Of a stretch of DNA of 64,000 bases, positions 48,301 to 56,042 are shown one piece after another. Each line of letters opens with the position of its first letter. Within the stretch, counting starts at the first letter, position 1. Location of the stretch: contig JDFH01000003.1 of NCBI GenBank assembly GCA_000564995.1, positions 1-64,000 on the forward strand, in the 5' to 3' direction. A program made the translations under genes and the position numbers. The stretch comes from Atopobium sp. ICM42b. Lineage in GTDB: Bacteria > Actinomycetota > Coriobacteriia > Coriobacteriales > Atopobiaceae. The notes beneath the pieces were generated by a model. It was not told where the DNA came from. It did no database searches and saw only the letters and a list, made by a program, of their open reading frames with translations.

Positions 48301-48343
48301 CTCCGAGCAAATTGCCAAGTGGCGAGAAGAACACGACGCGTAG
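45326..48343 (+). CDS. dinG: DnaQ-type exonuclease fused to DinG helicase
   Basis: A 1005-residue fusion. Residues 45-205 are a DEDDh 3'-5' exonuclease: LDTETTG with Asp50/Glu52, HNATFD and HRASDDVDA. Residues 300-1000 are an XPD/DinG superfamily 2 helicase with Walker A EAGTGIGKS (347-355) and DEAH (541-544). Four cysteines (about 415, 487, 492, 499) could hold an Fe-S cluster. The same layout occurs in Gram-positive DinG proteins. It starts 11 bp after ddl and faces the PafB/PafC-like genes. Confidence 0.9.
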   Translation: MTSTKSATQKLEELILPGTPSAVCKKYLELAERAEHESFDVLEDDIVVLDTETTGLSFKKCSLIEISAAKLSGREIVERFQTFVDPGCPIPEEITALTSITDEDVKGAPSAKEAVAALAEFVGGLPILAHNATFDRTFIERVPGGTSVSDTWIDTLSLSRIALPRLSSHKLSSMAEAFGTMKVTHRASDDVDALCGMWRILLLGLMNLPRGLLAKLASMHDGVEWTFRPIFSYLSQMKEEEAVQRGVAKKDATGAELADAEISGTFFSLKDIRAQLVADIKAKARRDADDPETPAMLPISKDEIHRAFAKPGVVSQMYDKFETRSEQVSMSVEVRNALVTSSHRELEAGTGIGKSIAYLLPEVLFAQKNDVTVGIATKTNALTDQLVAHDLPALARALPNGLSFCSLKGYEHYPCLHRVDRAALEELPLTLLDQEGRSSNSVASDMLTAIAVICAYACQSADGDLDALGIRWRSVPREMVTIKAAECLRSKCPYYPHECFVHGARKRAGSSDVVVTNHSLLLRNVAADGKILPPIRHWVIDEAHGFEAEARHQWAVEISAKEMRNGFELLGGIKSGAIHAAMVGAANLEDSTLLTGLLTRSAAAVQRAMAAMGNLMATVHELAPLAKSDGGYNSLQLWINDEVRETEEWKEVLETASVALSALEEAALRIGKTTEALIASAPNLASNLSEAGVFLSTLLESLKLICEGTDKSYVYSAKLTRLKRDIGSEALVAEKLDIGAELAEKWLPETHSVVFTSATIAVGDDFSHFEHAVGLDRGAFEHKSLHLDSSFDYENHMAVFVAEDMPAPTDPGYLDALEKLLYDVHVQMGGSVLTLFTNRRDMERLYEALEPRLSEQGLNLACQERSSSARRVREKFLAEKNLSLFALKSFWEGFDAAGDTLRCVVIPKLPFASPNEPLVKEREAREDRAWWRYSLPEAVIATKQAAGRLIRSADDKGVLVLADSRLVSKRYGSSFLKSLPNKDYQRVLTKDISEQIAKWREEHDA

Positions 48344-48367
48344 CAGGGCTGCAATCACCTGATTGGC

Positions 48368-49360
48368 TTAGAGCTGCTCTTCTGCAGCAAGCAAAGACGC
48401 AGCGTAAGTGCGCATTGCGTGCATCACGGCCTTGTCTTTGGTTGTTACTTTTCCCTTAAGGGCAAGCAACCGTTGTAGCAGCCACGTTCCACCGTAGTAG
48501 GGGATAGTTGCTTTAATTTCTACAGCATTGCGCTGGCTTCCAACTGTTTTAAGTCCCGGCCACGAATAGTGCGTAAGAGCGTTTTTATCAAAGAAGGTAA
48601 GCTCTACGAGCTGAGACTTTTCTTGCATAGCAGAATCTTGCACGCGTTCCGCAAGCTTTCTGTGCTCAAATGAAGCGGATTGCGTTTCAATGCAGCTCAT
48701 TCGATTGACCCTAAAGACCCTTTGCTGCTCTAGGTTTAAATCAACTCCCTCGATAAGCCACCCATTTTCTCCGTATGACAGCTTATAGGGAAGAACCTCT
48801 CTCTGGCTAATTGCAGCATCTCTATCACCGCGAGCTTCTGCAACAGACGCCTCAGAGCGATAGTCGAATGAAATAACTTGTGATTCTGCAATTGCATTTG
48901 AGCAGGTGAGGAACGCGTTTACTTCTTTAGAGTGGCTTTTGGAGACAAGAGAGACTGAAGACCCGTCTGGTGAAGAGCTTCTTGTATATGGAGGCTTCAA
49001 GAGGCTCCAAAATACACTTTCTTGGGGCAAAGCGAGAGCGGTAAAAGCCTCTTTAAGTGCCAAGGTTTCTTCATCCGTTAAGACAAGCCTGCGAGCAGTA
49101 AAGGGAGACTCTCCAACAAGTGTCAGAGTATCTTGGTCTCCCGTAAGGGGGAGAGGAAGATAGCCATTCTCGTCCGTGAGCTGCAAAAGCTCCATCAGAA
49201 TAGCAGCCTCTTCAGAGGAAATGCTAAATCGCGACTGAACCGCGCTTAGCTCAACTGCGTCAAAAGACTCCCTCAATGCAGAAGAAAGCAGTATGAGCTT
49301 ATAGACAGCTGACGATATGTTTTTTCTTCCAAAAGAGGTGTTTTTAACAGCCATTGGCAA
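48368..49360 (-). CDS. WYL-domain regulator, PafC-like
   Basis: A 330-residue protein with an N-terminal helix-turn-helix-like region (10-70) and a WYL-type Sm-fold domain at about 165-235 (SQVISFDYRSEA, EGVDLNLEQQRVFRVNRM). A C-terminal WCX extension follows. In mycobacteria PafB and PafC form a WYL pair that activates LexA-independent DNA-repair genes. This gene overlaps the end of its neighbour by 17 bp, matching the pafB-pafC order. Confidence 0.8.
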   Translation of the reverse strand: MPMAVKNTSFGRKNISSAVYKLILLSSALRESFDAVELSAVQSRFSISSEEAAILMELLQLTDENGYLPLPLTGDQDTLTLVGESPFTARRLVLTDEETLALKEAFTALALPQESVFWSLLKPPYTRSSSPDGSSVSLVSKSHSKEVNAFLTCSNAIAESQVISFDYRSEASVAEARGDRDAAISQREVLPYKLSYGENGWLIEGVDLNLEQQRVFRVNRMSCIETQSASFEHRKLAERVQDSAMQEKSQLVELTFFDKNALTHYSWPGLKTVGSQRNAVEIKATIPYYGGTWLLQRLLALKGKVTTKDKAVMHAMRTYAASLLAAEEQL

Positions 49361-50324
49361 CCTCGCTTAAAGACCCTTTCCACTTTGCGAGAAGAGACTC
49401 TGGAGACCTTGGAATTAATCCATGAGCAAGAATCCAAGATAAAGCGGTGTCTTCATGAGCGTAAGTAACGGTCCACAAAGCGCCATTAGAGAGGAGCTCA
49501 ACATCCCCTTGACCTTGCGAGAAATGTTCAAAAGCAGCGAGTATATTTTTGGGGACAAACGCGGTAAGCGTGTCTGCTTGCAATCCGAGCTGGAAATCAA
49601 GGAGTTTATAGTCTTTTGAATCAAACTCTTCTGGTATGGAGAAGGACTCATTTTTAAGAATCGCGGCATCTAAAACACGGTCAACGCGAAAAGTTTTGAT
49701 GGAAGCGCTCTCAGTACCGGATGAAAAATCTTGGGCCACAAAGTATAGAAGTCTCTGTGAAACAAAGAAGTCCAGCACGCCCAGATGTTTTTGCTTAACT
49801 AGGTCCTGTGAGTTTGTGTAGGTGATGTTTACCAGTTGTTTAGAGCTGAGTGATTCGTATAGAACAGGAAAGACTTTGTTTTGGGAAGAAGCGCTGAGTT
49901 TTTGGCTGTCTGACTTACCTGACTCCAAGGAATAAAAGTTACCCACAATTTTAGAGAGCGCGTTTCTCAATTCCTCTTGGTATACAAACGTTGCGTCAGT
50001 GAGAATTGCACTGCAGATTACAAGCAGCTGATTGGCATCTTCAGGGCTTAAGTCGTACGAGGAATTAAAGAAATTCGAGTCCGAAAGATAGAATGACTTT
50101 TCTTTTCCCGTTTTTACCTCTGTAATTGCAAATCCAAGCTGTTTCAAAACAGTGCGATCTCTTGAAAAAGTTCTTAAAGCAGAATCGGTAGATAAATCTG
50201 AGTAAATCGCTGCATATATTTCTGCCGAGGGTAGAGGTCCCTTTTGAATTAGCAGCATAAATAGCGAGAAAATCCTCCAGGCACCAAGTTCATTATTACC
50301 TAGAGTTTGATTGTTTGGAGCCAT
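49344..50324 (-). CDS. WYL-domain regulator, PafB-like
   Basis: A 326-residue partner of the next gene: an N-terminal winged helix (about 15-80; RTFSRDRTVLKQLGF is the recognition part), a WYL domain (about 175-245) and a C-terminal extension. The ATG at 50324 has a perfect GGGAGGT and is preferred to an in-frame start at 50357. A role in DNA-damage response is inferred from family and from the nearby DinG helicase. Confidence 0.8.
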   Translation of the reverse strand: MAPNNQTLGNNELGAWRIFSLFMLLIQKGPLPSAEIYAAIYSDLSTDSALRTFSRDRTVLKQLGFAITEVKTGKEKSFYLSDSNFFNSSYDLSPEDANQLLVICSAILTDATFVYQEELRNALSKIVGNFYSLESGKSDSQKLSASSQNKVFPVLYESLSSKQLVNITYTNSQDLVKQKHLGVLDFFVSQRLLYFVAQDFSSGTESASIKTFRVDRVLDAAILKNESFSIPEEFDSKDYKLLDFQLGLQADTLTAFVPKNILAAFEHFSQGQGDVELLSNGALWTVTYAHEDTALSWILAHGLIPRSPESLLAKWKGSLSEVANGC

Positions 50325-50452
50325 ATCCACCTCCCGCTTTTTGCTAGTTGAACTCAAATCTCTCTAAACATATACGAAAGTTTTTGATATTTAGTGCAGA
50401 ATTTCTAAATTTGGACGTAAAAATACACTTTAACCGCTATATTTCGATATAA

Positions 50453-50473
50453 GACGTATACTAATGACGTATA
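50453..50473. repeat. GACGTATA direct repeats upstream of the M28-like gene
   Basis: GACGTATA occurs at 50453-50460 and 50466-50473, 13 bp apart, with a related GACGTA at 50413. They lie in the promoter region between the divergent WYL and M28-like genes. Confidence 0.4.
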
Positions 50474-50513
50474 TATGAAACCTGTCAGAAGACATGCCAA
50501 CGAAGGACGTAGT

Positions 50514-52439
50514 ATGGCCATCACACATGACTATGTTGACTATCTAGACGAGCAGATTGATATTGCTCCTGCCGGTAGCCAAGAGGAGCTTCAGGCTGCT
50601 CAAACCATTGCTGAAGAAATGAAACTTCACGGGCTTGAGGCAACTATTGAAGAATTTGACGCTAAGTCTATTAAGAGTCTTGGCTACTCAATCTATCTAA
50701 TCTTCCTCTTCATTGGCGTTATTTTTGCAGGCACTGGTAATGCGGCGCTCATTGCTTTTGGTGTTCTGCTTGTCGCTGGTTTTGGCGCACTTACGTGCCT
50801 CAAGTATTTTGGTAATGACATTCTTGGCTCATTTGGATCTTCTATTAGAAGCCAGAACGTTGTTGCTAAACACGAAGCCACTGGTGAGCTTGTCGCAAAA
50901 GGCAATCGTCCAATCGTAATTGTTGCTCACTATGACTCTCCACATACAAACTTCCTTGTTGAGTCTCCTGTAGCAAAATACGTACCACTTGTACAGAGGT
51001 ATGCGCGTTGGTGTGTAGTTGCCGTGTTTGTTGCTACGTTTGTTCAGATTCTTCGTTTCCTTCCTGATCCAGTTCGTGTCCTTTTCTGGATTGTTGGTAT
51101 TCTTGCAGCTCTTCCACTTGTTGCTCTTTCTGTCGCAACTATTGCAGAGCGTTTTGCACCTTGCACTATTGGCGCAAACAACAACAAGTCTTCAGTTGCA
51201 GCACTTCTTGGTATTCTCGAGAATGTCCGTCCTACTGGTCATCGACCCGAGGTTGTTCATCATTTTGCAGGAGATGCAGCTGCACTTATCCCAGAGCCTG
51301 ATGAAGTGGAAGGCGTCCGCCACGGCGAGGAAGTTCTTAATTCACTGGGCATTCTTCCTGAGGATTGCGAAGTAAGCTACGTTGCTTATGACACTACTGG
51401 CGCAAGCCAGACTGCATCTCTCGAGGATGTTGCAGAGGCTGTAAATGCAACAACAGAAGAAGAGCAGACTGAGGATGCTTCTGCTGACAACACCGTTGTG
51501 TATGATTCTGTTGACGATGAGCTCAATGCAACTATGAAGCAGGTTCACGAGTCTGCAGACGCAAATGCAACGCTAGTTCAGCCTGAAACTGCACATGAGC
51601 TGCACGCTAAGAATGATTTTGCTCGCCGCGCATCCCTCTTTGATCTTCCTGATCCTTCTGGTGACGCCGTTGATCCACTAGCTCCGTCTTCCGAGCCAGC
51701 TCCTCACTATGTTCCAGCTCCAACATCTGCACCTTCTCCAGAGGCAGAAGACGCAGAGAGCCCATTTGACACCATTTCGGCTGATGAGGGTCTCACAGAG
51801 GCACAGGACGCAAAGACTCCTGAGGCAAAGCGCCGTTCCTTTAGACTTTTTGGTCGTAACGACGGACCATCAGATGATTGGAAGGGTGGAGCAGCTCCAT
51901 CTGCAGAGAATCGTGAAGATGCTGACTCTGAGGATGCATCTGTCATCTCTGAGGATGATCTTCGTAATGCTGTTCTTTCACTTTCTGACGACGAGCTCAT
52001 TGCACACGACATTTGGTTTGTTGCGCTTGGAGCGTCTGATTTTGACCACGCAGGCATGAGGGAGTTCCTTGCAAAGCACAGAACTGATATTCGCGGTGCT
52101 TTCCTCATTAACCTTGATTCTGTTGGTGTTGGTACACTCTCCATTCTTAAGAATGAGGGAATTGGCAACGTTCGTCGCGCTGACCGCAGAATGACTCGAC
52201 TCCTTTCTACTATTGCAACTGATCTTCATATTGATGTTGAGCAGAGCGCATTTGACTGGGGCACCACTGATGCAACTCCTGCAATGCAGAATTCAGTTCG
52301 TTCTGTTACCTTGATGGGCTTGAATGAGGATGGACTTCCTGCGCTTAGCCGCACCGCTGCTGATGTTCGCGAGAACGTTAATGCTGGTCAGTGTGCTGAC
52401 GCTGCAGCTCTTGTTACTGAGCTTATTAGACGCTCATAA
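50514..52439 (+). CDS. M28-like membrane protein with missing metal ligands
   Basis: A 641-residue protein. It has the outline of an M28 zinc aminopeptidase split by two hydrophobic regions (about 55-95 and 165-205) and a long acidic disordered insert (about 300-480). HYDSP (139-143) matches the first zinc motif. The usual ADDN reads GANNN (220-224), the EE catalytic pair reads ASD, and the final His motif is absent. LDSVG is kept. It is therefore probably a pseudo-peptidase with a binding or scaffold role. The ATG at 50514 with AAGGA is preferred to 50475. Confidence 0.7.
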   Translation: MAITHDYVDYLDEQIDIAPAGSQEELQAAQTIAEEMKLHGLEATIEEFDAKSIKSLGYSIYLIFLFIGVIFAGTGNAALIAFGVLLVAGFGALTCLKYFGNDILGSFGSSIRSQNVVAKHEATGELVAKGNRPIVIVAHYDSPHTNFLVESPVAKYVPLVQRYARWCVVAVFVATFVQILRFLPDPVRVLFWIVGILAALPLVALSVATIAERFAPCTIGANNNKSSVAALLGILENVRPTGHRPEVVHHFAGDAAALIPEPDEVEGVRHGEEVLNSLGILPEDCEVSYVAYDTTGASQTASLEDVAEAVNATTEEEQTEDASADNTVVYDSVDDELNATMKQVHESADANATLVQPETAHELHAKNDFARRASLFDLPDPSGDAVDPLAPSSEPAPHYVPAPTSAPSPEAEDAESPFDTISADEGLTEAQDAKTPEAKRRSFRLFGRNDGPSDDWKGGAAPSAENREDADSEDASVISEDDLRNAVLSLSDDELIAHDIWFVALGASDFDHAGMREFLAKHRTDIRGAFLINLDSVGVGTLSILKNEGIGNVRRADRRMTRLLSTIATDLHIDVEQSAFDWGTTDATPAMQNSVRSVTLMGLNEDGLPALSRTAADVRENVNAGQCADAAALVTELIRRS

Positions 52440-52468
52440 ACGAACAAGAAACTAGTACAAATTTTTAT

Positions 52469-52500
52469 GAAAGGGCAGAAAGTTCTGCCCTTTCTTTTTT
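52469..52500 (+). terminator. Terminator after the M28-like gene
   Basis: GAAAGGGCAGAA pairs with TTCTGCCCTTTC around AG, followed by a T-run. Confidence 0.9.
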
Positions 52501-52524
52501 GAGCAGCAAGACAAGATCACACAA

Positions 52525-54780
52525 CTAAAGAGGACGTCTTATTTTTGCTGTAAATACATGAGTGCATCCAATAAGTACTGATCCTGCCAGAGCAATCAAA
52601 AGAGGAATTGCATACGCATTGTCTGCCGTGCCCGGAAGATGGGGCTTAGGAGCTACGCGAATAGTCTGAGCTTTAGAGTGACTGTCGGTGTGCGATGCAA
52701 CCTCTTCACCACTTTTTGAGATTGTTTCATAGGCGGTAACTTCTTTGCCCTCCAGCGAGGCAGTCCTTACAGAAAAAGGAACCGCAGCTTCTCCTGATGA
52801 GGTGGGAGCTTTGAAGCGGACAGTTCCGCGAGCAACAGGCTCTGCCGTACCTTCTTGGAGCTGCTTTGTTTCATAGAGTTCTCCAGTAATTTCGTACTCT
52901 TCCCCTGGAGTAAGCCCTTCATATTTGATGTGATCAACAAGATTGAGCACCTCGGTGTATTCAGGATTTTTTGATCCCGCAGCATCTACAAGCATTGTTT
53001 GTAAAGAAATTCTTTCATCAATGAGCTTGGGTGCTTCTACAGTCTCTTCAGAAGTAAGGGTAACCGTAGGGTTCCATTCTTTGTTAAGAGAGTATCCTGC
53101 TGGAGCCGTAATCTCTTTAAGTGAATAGGAGCCAAAGGGAAGACCTTCAACGGCAGCCTCTCCAAGCTCGTTTGTGTCTACTGTGGTGACAACTTCGTGA
53201 GGAGCAATCCATTTTCCCTGGTAGAAGATGGGTTGAGCAGAGCTATTAGTTAGCTCAATTTTGGCGCCCTTCAGACTTGGCATTTCATCCGCTTCAGAAT
53301 AACCATCGGTCGAACTTAGAGAAGTATGCCCGATTTTCTTAACCTTAAGATTTCCTCTTATTACCTCATCTTTAAAGGTAAAGGAGTGTTCAGATGAGGA
53401 ATTCTCTTTTCCGCTAGAAAGATTTGTCCAGATAAGATTGCCGTTTTGGTTTGATAGCTTCCAGGTTTGAAGAGAAAGTCCTGGGAGTTTATAACCCTCT
53501 GGAGCTTGAATTTCTTCGATCTGGTAATACCCCAAAGGTAACCAGGGTTTCTCGCCAAGAGTAAAGAGGTCATCTCCAGAAACCTTATGTTCTGCATCAA
53601 AAGAAACAAAACCATGAGAATCAGTCGAGAAAACCCATGTTCTTATTGTTGTTTCAGCAGAGCCACTATAGGTCACTTTAAAAAGCGCGCCTTGAAGCGT
53701 TGCGTTTCCTTGGGGAGAAGCGCTTTGCTGCTCAGAACGAGCGTCTTCGTCGAGGCTAGTGCTGTGGTCAAAGTCTTGTTTTGAAATGCGTAGATTAAAC
53801 TCTCCGATAGGAGTATCGGTAACTGTGAAAGTGCTCTCTTTCTGGTTTGTTATTTCTACAGCATAAACCGACGGGTCAAGAAGAAAACCTTTTGGAGCAG
53901 AGGTTTCCTTTACATACACCGTTCCAACTGGAAGCTCATTGAGTGTTGCAGAACCATATTTATCAAGAGTGAGACTGCAAAGAAGATTGGTACAACTCTC
54001 GTCGGAATATACTCCGTAGACAGCGCCTTCTAGGGAGTAGTACTCGTTATTGGAGGTGACATCAGGCAATAAGGAGCTTTTGGTAATTTTGAGTGAGCCA
54101 GCTTGCTGCCCAAAGAAAAACAGAACTTGCTTGTCTCCTGTAGGTACAAAGAGCTTTGCAACTCCGCTTTCTGGACCGCCACCATTGTTTTGAGCATAGT
54201 TCATAGCATCGGAATAGAACTGCTCAATAGGTTGATGAAGCTCTGTCTGAGGAACACTTACCGCAAGTGCATGGGCTTCACCACGCATAACGGCCCATAG
54301 TGCAAACTGTGTAATAGCGCGAGCTCTCCAGCCCGTATATCCATACACGTCCTTTTCTTGGGACGCAGTAGCTCCGTGATAGATGATGTAATCAATAGCT
54401 CGAAGCTGTTCATTTGTATACGTTCCACCGCGAACGCCATTGGTTGAGGTGAGCTTTGTATAAGATTGCGGGTCAACCACACTTCCCGTTGCTCCTGGCC
54501 ATGCACCATAGTGGTTAAATTCATCTCCACAGTAAAGATAGGTACCATCGCTAGCAGTCCACATGGGAATTTGCTGTCCACCAGGAAAATCTTCTCTTTG
54601 TGCAACGGTAAATGAGGGTTCTTGTGCAAAAGCAAGCCTATGAGCAGGCTTTAGGAAAAAATGGCTGAGGAGAAGGGCTCCAAGTAACAGAGGGATAAAC
54701 CAGAAGTGAAAGACAGAAGAAGGAGTGTGTCTCCGTTCAGCTGTTTTCTTCTTAGGTTTTGAGGATTTTGTGATAAACAT
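52525..54780 (-). CDS. Thioester/SpaA/VaFE surface adhesin with LPGTA anchor
   Basis: A 751-residue wall-anchored protein. A signal/anchor at about 22-52 is followed by a thioester-domain adhesin head: Cys84 (YLYCGDEF) and Gln158 (ITQFALW) should form an internal thioester for covalent host binding. Three SpaA/Cna-B domains follow, with E-box motifs YVKETSAPKGF, YQIEEIQAPEGY and YSLKEITAPAGY. A VaFE (Thr-Gln ester bond) domain follows. The sorting signal is LPGTA (about 715-719) plus a hydrophobic helix and basic tail. GGAGG supports the ATG at 54780. No sortase is nearby. Confidence 0.88.
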   Translation of the reverse strand: MFITKSSKPKKKTAERRHTPSSVFHFWFIPLLLGALLLSHFFLKPAHRLAFAQEPSFTVAQREDFPGGQQIPMWTASDGTYLYCGDEFNHYGAWPGATGSVVDPQSYTKLTSTNGVRGGTYTNEQLRAIDYIIYHGATASQEKDVYGYTGWRARAITQFALWAVMRGEAHALAVSVPQTELHQPIEQFYSDAMNYAQNNGGGPESGVAKLFVPTGDKQVLFFFGQQAGSLKITKSSLLPDVTSNNEYYSLEGAVYGVYSDESCTNLLCSLTLDKYGSATLNELPVGTVYVKETSAPKGFLLDPSVYAVEITNQKESTFTVTDTPIGEFNLRISKQDFDHSTSLDEDARSEQQSASPQGNATLQGALFKVTYSGSAETTIRTWVFSTDSHGFVSFDAEHKVSGDDLFTLGEKPWLPLGYYQIEEIQAPEGYKLPGLSLQTWKLSNQNGNLIWTNLSSGKENSSSEHSFTFKDEVIRGNLKVKKIGHTSLSSTDGYSEADEMPSLKGAKIELTNSSAQPIFYQGKWIAPHEVVTTVDTNELGEAAVEGLPFGSYSLKEITAPAGYSLNKEWNPTVTLTSEETVEAPKLIDERISLQTMLVDAAGSKNPEYTEVLNLVDHIKYEGLTPGEEYEITGELYETKQLQEGTAEPVARGTVRFKAPTSSGEAAVPFSVRTASLEGKEVTAYETISKSGEEVASHTDSHSKAQTIRVAPKPHLPGTADNAYAIPLLIALAGSVLIGCTHVFTAKIRRPL

Positions 54781-54876
54781 ACGTGCCTCCAAACTGAAAA
54801 ATCAGAGGTAGATTGCGTATATAGAGATAATTGGTAATGCATAAATGTGAGCTTTTGTTGCAACATATAGACAATT

Positions 54877-54907
54877 AGTGTTAACGTATTTAGTAATCAG
54901 TAACACT
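54877..54907. promoter_or_regulatory. Candidate operator in front of the Fur-family gene
   Basis: AGTGTTA (54877-54883) and TAACACT (54901-54907) form an inverted repeat between the divergent adhesin and Fur-family genes. It could serve autoregulation and adhesin control. Confidence 0.4.
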
Positions 54908-54927
54908 TACTATTTAATGAGGTTATC

Positions 54928-55329
54928 GTGCGTTACAGCAAGCAACGTGAGGCAATTCGTACTTATATGGAAGGTCGCCATGACCATCCAACGGCAGATA
55001 GTGTGTATGCAGCAGTAAGAGAGGAATTACCAAACATCTCTCTTGGAACTGTTTACCGTAACCTTATGCAGCTTGTTGACGCAGGCGAGCTCCAGGTTGT
55101 TAATACCGGCGATAATATCTCTCGTTTTGATCCAACAACAACCGAGCATGCACACTTCCAGTGTCATGAGTGTGGCCGTGTCTTTGATGTTGATGGACCA
55201 GTTCTGAGGGACCTTACCAGCCTCACCAAGGATTCTTGCGGCGAGATTGACTCTTACGCTCTGTGCTTTACGGGTATTTGTAACGAGTGCCTATCTAAGA
55301 ATCCAGCGCTCCATCACAGCGTTAACTAA
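54928..55329 (+). CDS. Fur-family metal/peroxide regulator
   Basis: A 133-residue Fur-family repressor. The N-terminal winged helix includes HPTADSVYAAV and ISLGTVYRNL. The C-terminal part has the structural zinc pairs Cys79/82 and Cys118/121, and HAHFQC for the regulatory metal site. PerR, Fur and Zur cannot be told apart with certainty; PerR-like is likely given the short length. It starts at GTG with GAGG upstream. It is divergent from the adhesin gene. Confidence 0.9.
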   Translation: MRYSKQREAIRTYMEGRHDHPTADSVYAAVREELPNISLGTVYRNLMQLVDAGELQVVNTGDNISRFDPTTTEHAHFQCHECGRVFDVDGPVLRDLTSLTKDSCGEIDSYALCFTGICNECLSKNPALHHSVN

Positions 55330-55358
55330 TTATGCTGCAACAAAACAGCTTTCTTTAG

Positions 55359-55377
55359 GACCGGTGCTTCACCGGTC
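55359..55377 (+). terminator. Terminator after the Fur-family gene
   Basis: GACCGGTG pairs with CACCGGTC around CTT, followed by TTTTTCTTT. Confidence 0.88.
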
Positions 55378-55384
55378 TTTTTCT

Positions 55385-55594
55385 TTATGGAGGAGCCTCA
55401 GGTTTGCGAGAAAACCTGTCCGCTAGACGTGCCCGCAGACCCGCATGTCCTACAGAAGGAAAGCTACTTGGCATGACGGGATCTCCGCCAAGCAGTTTTG
55501 CCCGAGGAAGGTGGAGTTGTCGGGTGGAGAGCAGACGCCTATAAGAGGTGGGATAGTGGTGTGCGGGGGTCTCTCGCCAGAAGTACTTTTGCAT
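55385..55594 (-). CDS. Possible small basic protein, or structured RNA, in a GC-rich block
   Basis: A 69-codon frame whose ATG at 55594 has AAAGGAG four bases upstream, an excellent site. The protein is basic, rich in Arg, Pro and Leu, with no family I recognise. The DNA is more GC-rich than its surroundings. The plus strand also offers stems (CTTGGC/GCCAAG, CCCGA/TCGGG, and longer-range AGACCC..GCA with TGCGGGGGTCT), so a structured RNA is the rival explanation. I found no RNase P, SRP or tmRNA signatures. The whole gap is 55330-55801. Confidence 0.35.
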   Translation of the reverse strand: MQKYFWRETPAHHYPTSYRRLLSTRQLHLPRAKLLGGDPVMPSSFPSVGHAGLRARLADRFSRKPEAPP

Positions 55595-55687
55595 AGCGCT
55601 CCTTTCGTTGGAGAGCATGCTAAAGAGTGACTTTGCACCTATTCTGACCAGCGCTTGTCCAGTTTCTGACGGAGAAAATTTGTGTGG

Positions 55688-55710
55688 GCGCATATTTGTT
55701 GTATATGCGC
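55688..55710. other. GCGCATAT hairpin upstream of the small frame
   Basis: GCGCATAT (55688-55695) and ATATGCGC (55703-55710) pair around a 7-nt loop. It could be an operator or a leader hairpin. Confidence 0.4.
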
Positions 55711-55801
55711 AGCTAGGCAGAAAACAACTCATCAAACTTTTATCTAGTTGCCGAGCAAGCGATTAAAAGGCAAAAAATACTGTGATAAAATCTACACAAT
55801 T

Positions 55802-55876
55802 GCGGGTATCGCCAAGTGGTAAGGCAATGGCTTCCCAAGCCATCATCCGCGGGTTCGAATCCCGTTGCCCGCTCCA
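55802..55876 (+). tRNA. tRNA-Gly (CCC)
   Basis: A 75-nt tRNA with acceptor GCGGGTA, anticodon loop TTCCCAA, T-loop GGTTCGAATCC and encoded CCA. Confidence 0.95.
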
Positions 55877-55885
55877 AAGACATAT

Positions 55886-55909
55886 AAGAGCCCTTCGGGG
55901 CTCTTTTTA
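55886..55909 (+). terminator. Terminator after tRNA-Gly
   Basis: AAGAGCCC pairs with GGGCTCTT around TTCG, followed by T's. Confidence 0.9.
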
Positions 55910-56042
55910 TGGACAAGATTGAAATTTGGCGTTGTGAAGAAGGTTGTTCGGGTAGAAGTTGAGCGGAAATATTTTGGATATATCTTTGATAGAGCGTGCT
56001 TAAGTACTCGAATTACGCGGATTGATGGTTGAAGGGAACAAC

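Noticed and set aside
55385..55800. RNase P RNA, SRP RNA or tmRNA in the GC-rich block
   Set aside because: I looked for GAGGAAAGTCC, the SRP GGAAGGAAGC core and tRNA-like ends, and saw none on either strand.
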